DNA of 10,106 nucleotides, from the NCBI GenBank assembly GCA_002493835.1, contig DLAA01000113.1, forward strand, positions 74,011 to 84,116. The letters are read 5' to 3'. The position numbers and the translations under genes are program-made. The stretch is from Lachnospiraceae bacterium UBA7060 (GTDB lineage: Bacteria > Bacillota > Clostridia > Lachnospirales > Lachnospiraceae). Below, in pieces: positions 7,079 to 10,106 of this stretch. Below the pieces are notes generated by a model that did no database searches, had not been told where the DNA came from, and was given only the letters and a program-made list of their open reading frames with translations. Numbering within the stretch: the stretch's first letter is position 1; each line of letters opens with the position of its first letter.

Positions 7079-9025
7079 CTATAGTGAACGATAATTATAT
7101 TTCCTTGGAAGAACTCCTTTTTCTTCATAAACTTTTTCATATACTTCTTCCCAGAGCAGGCCAAGTGAGGTTTCACATTCTCTTAAATCATCTAAAACCA
7201 GGTGGTGATCATCCAGATACCTGAGTACCTCTTTTTCTTGTCCAGTACGGGCGAGAGCAATGAGATAATCAAAAAAAACGCGGCTTTCTTTTGCAAAATT
7301 TTCAGGAAGTGTCTTATATATTGTTTTAATCTCTTCATAGCCTTCAGCAAGTAGAAGAATTTTTAAAGTTTCTTTTAAATAAGTCAAATCTTCTTTTCTC
7401 ATGCTATAACCTTTTAAAATGCATTCCATAGCACTGTTATTTTTTCTATTTTTCAAATAAAGAGCAGATAGTCCGTGATATGCCCACGGATTTGGTTCCA
7501 AAGTTGTGGATGTAATCAAATACTCTGCTGCTAACTCGATTTTATCTTTAGTCAAATAGTAAAGTCCTAATTGATAGAAAGCATACCAGTTTTCGTGATT
7601 AATAGTTTGGATCGTAGTTTTTAATTTTTCTATGAATATCTCATCCGTAATAAAATCGTATGGTATCTCTTCCGGGCTTTTTTGTGGAAAAATTCCAGTA
7701 TCTAAAAAAGTCACCCATTCTTTGTATGCCGAAGAAAGCGTTCCAAAATCAAGCTGGTTAGATAATGCAGGTTCTCCCTTATGGCTGCGGAGAGCATTTT
7801 CCAATGCACCGTATCCACTTCCGGAATAAAGGAGTTTTGCAGGCTTTTTCGCAAGTTCCTTTGATGAAGCAAGTAAATCTTCCGGATCCAATTCCTGCAG
7901 ATGCTTCTCTACGATTTGATTCATTTCCTGTAAGGCAGTTTCATAATCGACAGAAGCGGCATTGGAGGAAGTCCGGACTGGTCCGTAGAGCTCTATCCAT
8001 TCCCATGCAGTATGAGGAGCCATCGGAATGCAGCCGTACTGTGTTTTGCCAAGACCTGCCTGAATCTCAACATAGTGCCCCGCATTTTCTGTCAGGAAAT
8101 CCTGCCAATTATCGGAAGCTTCATTTTTCCCCCATGAAAAAAGCTTACGACTTATAAGGCGGGATGTGGATAGTTGGAGAAGGCCGTATCCGTTTTTATT
8201 AATATTTGCAATATATTTTGGAGATTCCTTCGGAATATTAAAAAAATAATCTACTTGATCGGGAATTTGTTTATATTTTGTGATATCAATTCCGTTCACC
8301 ACAGGTATAGAAACCTTGTACACACCATCTTCACGATTCGTGTAGGCATCCTTTGCCGGAACAATAATACGTCCATTTTCATATTCCGGAACAGCCATAT
8401 TGCTCCACCAATACATGGGGACCACCTGATCGGTCTGATTGAAAATACGCATTCTGCAGTTCAAAAACCGACTGTTTTCTTCCAACCAGAAGTCCATCTG
8501 ATAAGTAACCTTACGGACACGTTCGTATTCATACATTCTAAGAACCGGTGTGCCATTTTCCATTTCTAATGTGGATGTAAAAAGAGGTTCCATTGTAAAT
8601 GGGGTGTGTCCAATCATACTAATATTCCATTCTACACCACCGCTAAACCACGCATTTCGAATCGCCAGATTGCTTGGACGTATCACATCATTTGTATATA
8701 AGAGATTTTCGTTCGTTGTTTTGTCAATAAGTGCCCAGAGACGTCCGCCAAATTCTGGAAGGAAAGTTGCTTTTAAAAAGTCATTTTCGAGGACAGACGT
8801 CTGTATTTCTTTTTTATGAAGACTGCGGTTGTAACAGGTATACTGCCGATAAGGGAAGGAAGTTAAAAGTTTTCCATAACCTTCGAATATCTCATCATCT
8901 TCCTCAAGATAAAAGTTTGTTTTATTCTGTACATTTAAACCTGGAATCAGATCCGGGGTAGACGTCAAGGGACCAAGATCACTTACGGAAAATGTTTCAG
9001 CCTGAAATGTTAATATTGGTTTCAT
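7079..9025 (-). CDS. DUF5107 domain protein with C-terminal TPR-like helices
   Basis: The gene encodes 648 residues from ATG (9025-9023) to TAG (7081-7079); AGGAGG lies 5 nt upstream of the ATG and fixes the start. Residues about 75-380 match the DUF5107 family (galactose mutarotase-like beta fold): ENDFLKATFLPEFGGRLWAL, then SNLAIRNAWFSGGVEWN, IGHTPFT, and MYWWSNMAVPE. Conserved Trp, His and acidic residues in these motifs suggest sugar binding, but the reaction is not established to my knowledge. Residues about 475-600 form TPR-like helix pairs (WYAFYQLGLYYLTKDKIELAAEYL, then PWAYHGLSALYLKNRKNNSAMECIL). There is no signal peptide or membrane segment, so it should be cytoplasmic. Many family members are near 1000 residues with more TPRs; this is a short form that still looks complete at both ends. 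Its divergent AraC-type neighbour suggests sugar-induced expression. A role in intracellular oligosaccharide or glycoside handling is inference. Confidence 0.9.
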   Translation of the reverse strand: MKPILTFQAETFSVSDLGPLTSTPDLIPGLNVQNKTNFYLEEDDEIFEGYGKLLTSFPYRQYTCYNRSLHKKEIQTSVLENDFLKATFLPEFGGRLWALIDKTTNENLLYTNDVIRPSNLAIRNAWFSGGVEWNISMIGHTPFTMEPLFTSTLEMENGTPVLRMYEYERVRKVTYQMDFWLEENSRFLNCRMRIFNQTDQVVPMYWWSNMAVPEYENGRIIVPAKDAYTNREDGVYKVSIPVVNGIDITKYKQIPDQVDYFFNIPKESPKYIANINKNGYGLLQLSTSRLISRKLFSWGKNEASDNWQDFLTENAGHYVEIQAGLGKTQYGCIPMAPHTAWEWIELYGPVRTSSNAASVDYETALQEMNQIVEKHLQELDPEDLLASSKELAKKPAKLLYSGSGYGALENALRSHKGEPALSNQLDFGTLSSAYKEWVTFLDTGIFPQKSPEEIPYDFITDEIFIEKLKTTIQTINHENWYAFYQLGLYYLTKDKIELAAEYLITSTTLEPNPWAYHGLSALYLKNRKNNSAMECILKGYSMRKEDLTYLKETLKILLLAEGYEEIKTIYKTLPENFAKESRVFFDYLIALARTGQEKEVLRYLDDHHLVLDDLRECETSLGLLWEEVYEKVYEEKGVLPRKYNYRSL

Positions 9026-9030
9026 AAAGT

Positions 9031-9036
9031 CCTCCT
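9031..9036 (-). promoter_or_regulatory. RBS of the DUF5107 gene
   Basis: The minus strand reads AGGAGG, then five bases (ACTTT), then ATG 9025. This canonical site confirms the annotated start. Confidence 0.9.
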
Positions 9037-9067
9037 ATGGATTAATATTTGAATTTTTTATAAATGT

Positions 9068-9096
9068 AGTATATGGTATAAGAAGAAAGAAGTAAA
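9068..9096 (-). promoter_or_regulatory. Predicted promoter of the DUF5107 gene
   Basis: On the minus strand TTTACT (9096-9091) and TATACT (9073-9068) are separated by exactly 17 nt, with 4/6 and 5/6 matches to the sigma-A consensus. The expected start point near 9061 would give a leader of about 36 nt. An alternative uses the perfect TTGACA at 9122-9117 with TACATT (9100-9095) after 16 nt. The imperfect -35 suits an activator-dependent promoter. Confidence 0.5.
9074..9082 (+). promoter_or_regulatory. Predicted extended -10 of the araC-type gene
   Basis: TGG-TATAAG is an extended -10 element (5/6 in the hexamer) on the plus strand. No convincing -35 sits 16-18 nt upstream, only a T-run at 9054-9059. 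It lies almost face to face with the minus-strand -10 (9068-9073), so the two promoters probably compete. Confidence 0.45.
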
Positions 9097-9137
9097 TGTA
9101 GCAGATGGTAAATGCATGTCAATTTTGGTAATTGGTT

Positions 9138-9143
9138 GAGGAG
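9138..9143 (+). promoter_or_regulatory. RBS of the araC-type gene
   Basis: GAGGAG lies five bases upstream of ATG 9149, a good Shine-Dalgarno that supports this start codon. Confidence 0.85.
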
Positions 9144-9148
9144 CGTTT

Positions 9149-9997
9149 ATGAATATTGATAAAAAATATTTTCGAACAGATACGGTTTATAAAAATATAG
9201 GCACTAATCCGCAAGAAGGGCAGATTGGCTGTGGATTCATTCATACGACTGCAAGGGAAGATGTAAAACAAAAAGCAAATTTGGGATATTATGGAGCGTT
9301 TCTTGTATTGCATGGAGAAGGAACCTATGTTGGAGAAGACGGGAAAGAGTTTCCACTTAAGCAGGGATGTTTCGTACAGCGTCTTCCAGGAGTTCCACAT
9401 ACTACAATCGTCCACCCGCAGCAGGACTGGCTGGAATTTTTCGTTGTTTTTGGGGCGAAAACGTATGAAACAATGAAGTATATTGGAATTGTCGATTCGA
9501 GACCGGTAATCTCTCTTGAACTGGATGAAATGATGCTTGGGAAGTGTGTATATCTGTTAAACAAAATGAAACAGCCGCAGGACAGTGAAAATTTGTTTTT
9601 GTATGTATCCGTATTAAAATTTGTATTGTTTGCTTATTATTGTGGGGAGCAAAGAAGTTTTGGAAATGAGAATGACAAAGACTATAAAAAAATTGAACAG
9701 GCAGGAAAAATACTTTGTGAAGATCCTGCCAAACATATAACAGGGCAAATGGCTGCAGAAAGATTACATATAGGGTATGAAAGCTTTCGCAAGAAATTCA
9801 AAAATTTATACCATATTTCCCCAAATGCCTATCAGCTAAATTATAGAATCAATTACGCTAAGACCTTGCTTTCCGATGAACAAAAAACGTTAGAAGAAAT
9901 TGCAGTATTATGCGGATTTTCAGATGGTTTTGCATTTTCAAAGGCATTCAAAAAAAGGTGCGGAATTTCTCCGGAACAATTTAGAAGGAGTATTTAA
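9149..9997 (+). CDS. AraC-family transcriptional regulator with cupin sensor domain
   Basis: The gene encodes 282 residues ending at TAA 9995-9997, the usual length for a cupin-AraC regulator. Residues about 25-110 form the beta-rich AraC-binding/cupin domain (YYGAFLVLHGEGTYV, FPLKQGCFVQRLPGVPHTT, DWLEFFVVFG). Residues about 190-282 form the double-HTH DNA-binding domain: HITGQMAAERLHIGYESFRKKFKNLY is the first unit and LEEIAVLCGFSDGFAFSKAFKKRCGISPEQFRR the second, the latter being the classic AraC signature. Regulators of this type usually sense a small sugar-like ligand through the cupin and activate a neighbouring operon. The divergent DUF5107 gene and the ATGT-N6-TGGTA sites between them make that gene the obvious target. 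The ligand cannot be read from the sequence. Confidence 0.95.
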   Translation: MNIDKKYFRTDTVYKNIGTNPQEGQIGCGFIHTTAREDVKQKANLGYYGAFLVLHGEGTYVGEDGKEFPLKQGCFVQRLPGVPHTTIVHPQQDWLEFFVVFGAKTYETMKYIGIVDSRPVISLELDEMMLGKCVYLLNKMKQPQDSENLFLYVSVLKFVLFAYYCGEQRSFGNENDKDYKKIEQAGKILCEDPAKHITGQMAAERLHIGYESFRKKFKNLYHISPNAYQLNYRINYAKTLLSDEQKTLEEIAVLCGFSDGFAFSKAFKKRCGISPEQFRRSI

Positions 9998-9998
9998 A

Positions 9999-10024
9999 CT
10001 CTGAATCGAGCGCGCGGGCGCTCG
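9999..10024. repeat. 26-bp hairpin repeat, copy 1
   Basis: This 26-bp sequence is identical to 10081-10106, start-to-start distance 82 bp. Its 3' 18 bases form a 7-bp GC-rich hairpin (CGAGCGC, loop GCGG, GCGCTCG). It begins two bases after the stop codon of the araC-type gene. Confidence 0.85.
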
Positions 10025-10033
10025 AATTTTTAT
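10007..10033 (+). terminator. Terminator of the araC-type gene
   Basis: The hairpin CGAGCGC-GCGG-GCGCTCG (10007-10024) is followed by AATTTTTATTT on the plus strand, giving a standard intrinsic terminator ten bases after the stop. The stem doubles as the core of the repeated 26-mer. Confidence 0.75.
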
Positions 10034-10064
10034 TTGGGAATTGCGATAGCGTGAAACACTTAAG

Positions 10065-10083
10065 GAGAATGCGGAGCATTCTC
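10065..10083. repeat. Perfect 8-bp hairpin in the 3' non-coding tail
   Basis: GAGAATGC (10065-10072) pairs with GCATTCTC (10076-10083) around loop GGA. It directly abuts and slightly overlaps copy 2 of the 26-bp repeat. The tail 10025-10106 contains no gene. Confidence 0.7.
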
Positions 10084-10106
10084 TGAATCGAGCGCGCGGG
10101 CGCTCG
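10081..10106. repeat. 26-bp hairpin repeat, copy 2, at window edge
   Basis: This is identical over all 26 bases to 9999-10024, including the CGAGCGC/GCGCTCG hairpin, and the window ends on its last base. Whether a T-tract follows, making it a second terminator, cannot be seen. Confidence 0.85.

Larger units (their letters stand above)
9061..9130 (+). promoter_or_regulatory. Three direct-repeat candidate AraC-type operator sites
   Basis: The pattern ATGT-N6-TGGTA occurs three times in the same orientation, at 9064-9078, 9096-9110 and 9116-9130. The first two extend to an 18-bp repeat (TAAATGTAG-N-A-N-ATGGTA, 9061-9078 and 9093-9110) matching at 16 of 18 positions. The two conserved blocks start 10 bp apart, one helical turn, as expected for the two HTH units of an AraC-family protein. 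Start-to-start spacings are 32 and 20 bp. Site 1 covers the -10 elements of both divergent promoters and site 2 overlaps the minus-strand -35, so binding could activate the DUF5107 gene from sites 2 and 3 and autoregulate from site 1. The repeats are seen; the regulatory role is inference. Confidence 0.6.

Noticed and set aside
6991..7224. Plus-strand 77-codon frame
   Set aside because: It mostly overlaps the DUF5107 gene in antisense and has no RBS or family resemblance.
8174..8961. Plus-strand open frames inside the DUF5107 gene
   Set aside because: They are shadows of the strongly supported minus-strand gene.
9117..9122. Perfect TTGACA on the minus strand as the main -35 of the DUF5107 gene
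   Set aside because: Kept only as an alternative: the hexamer at a suitable distance (TACATT, 16 nt) is weak, and the TTTACT-17-TATACT pair nearer the gene fits better overall.

Overview
The window looks like a fragment of a gut-type Clostridia genome, most likely a Lachnospiraceae relative. This rests on family composition rather than a marker gene. The clues are a giant BspA/DUF285 surface protein carrying Big_3-like, chitobiase C-terminal-like and YDG/MBG-like domains, a Ser-Val-Ser-Glu-Asn type linker, a cytoplasmic DUF5107-TPR protein, strong GGAGG ribosome binding sites and moderate-to-low GC. No rRNA, tRNA, CRISPR array, transposase or phage gene is visible.

Layout. Positions 1-6564 (+) hold the 3' part of one very large gene (2187 residues visible, start missing). 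It has three tandem supermodules, each built from a short beta-type lead-in, an array of 26-residue BspA leucine-rich repeats and an Ig-like tail. An Ig/YDG region with a pentapeptide linker follows, then three chitobiase C-terminal-like domains, then about six YDG/MBG-like domains. Positions 6562-6658 hold two strong hairpin terminators; between them they serve both strands of a convergent gene pair. Positions 6687-6869 (-) encode an unrecognised 60-residue helical protein with an excellent RBS. Positions 7079-9025 (-) encode a 648-residue DUF5107 protein with C-terminal TPR-like helices. Positions 9026-9148 form a compact divergent regulatory region. Positions 9149-9997 (+) encode an AraC-family regulator with an N-terminal cupin. 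Positions 9998-10106 are non-coding and contain two exact copies of a 26-bp hairpin sequence plus another hairpin.

How it fits together. The araC-type gene and the DUF5107 gene are divergent, and their 123-bp spacer carries three same-orientation copies of ATGT-N6-TGGTA overlapping both predicted promoters. I read this as a small carbohydrate-responsive unit in which the regulator controls its neighbour and itself. The surface protein is separated from this unit by back-to-back terminators and is probably regulated independently; it is likely an adhesin or matrix/glycan-binding protein. No sortase motif or C-terminal membrane anchor is seen.

Both window edges fall in repeated sequence. The first 29 bases recur at 1006-1034, and the last 26 bases recur at 9999-10024. 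The window may therefore be a whole contig broken at repeats.

The best candidates for something not already described are the triple operator in the divergent spacer, the 3' hairpin repeat element, and the modular architecture of the surface protein. I did not find clear evidence of a wholly new multi-gene system.
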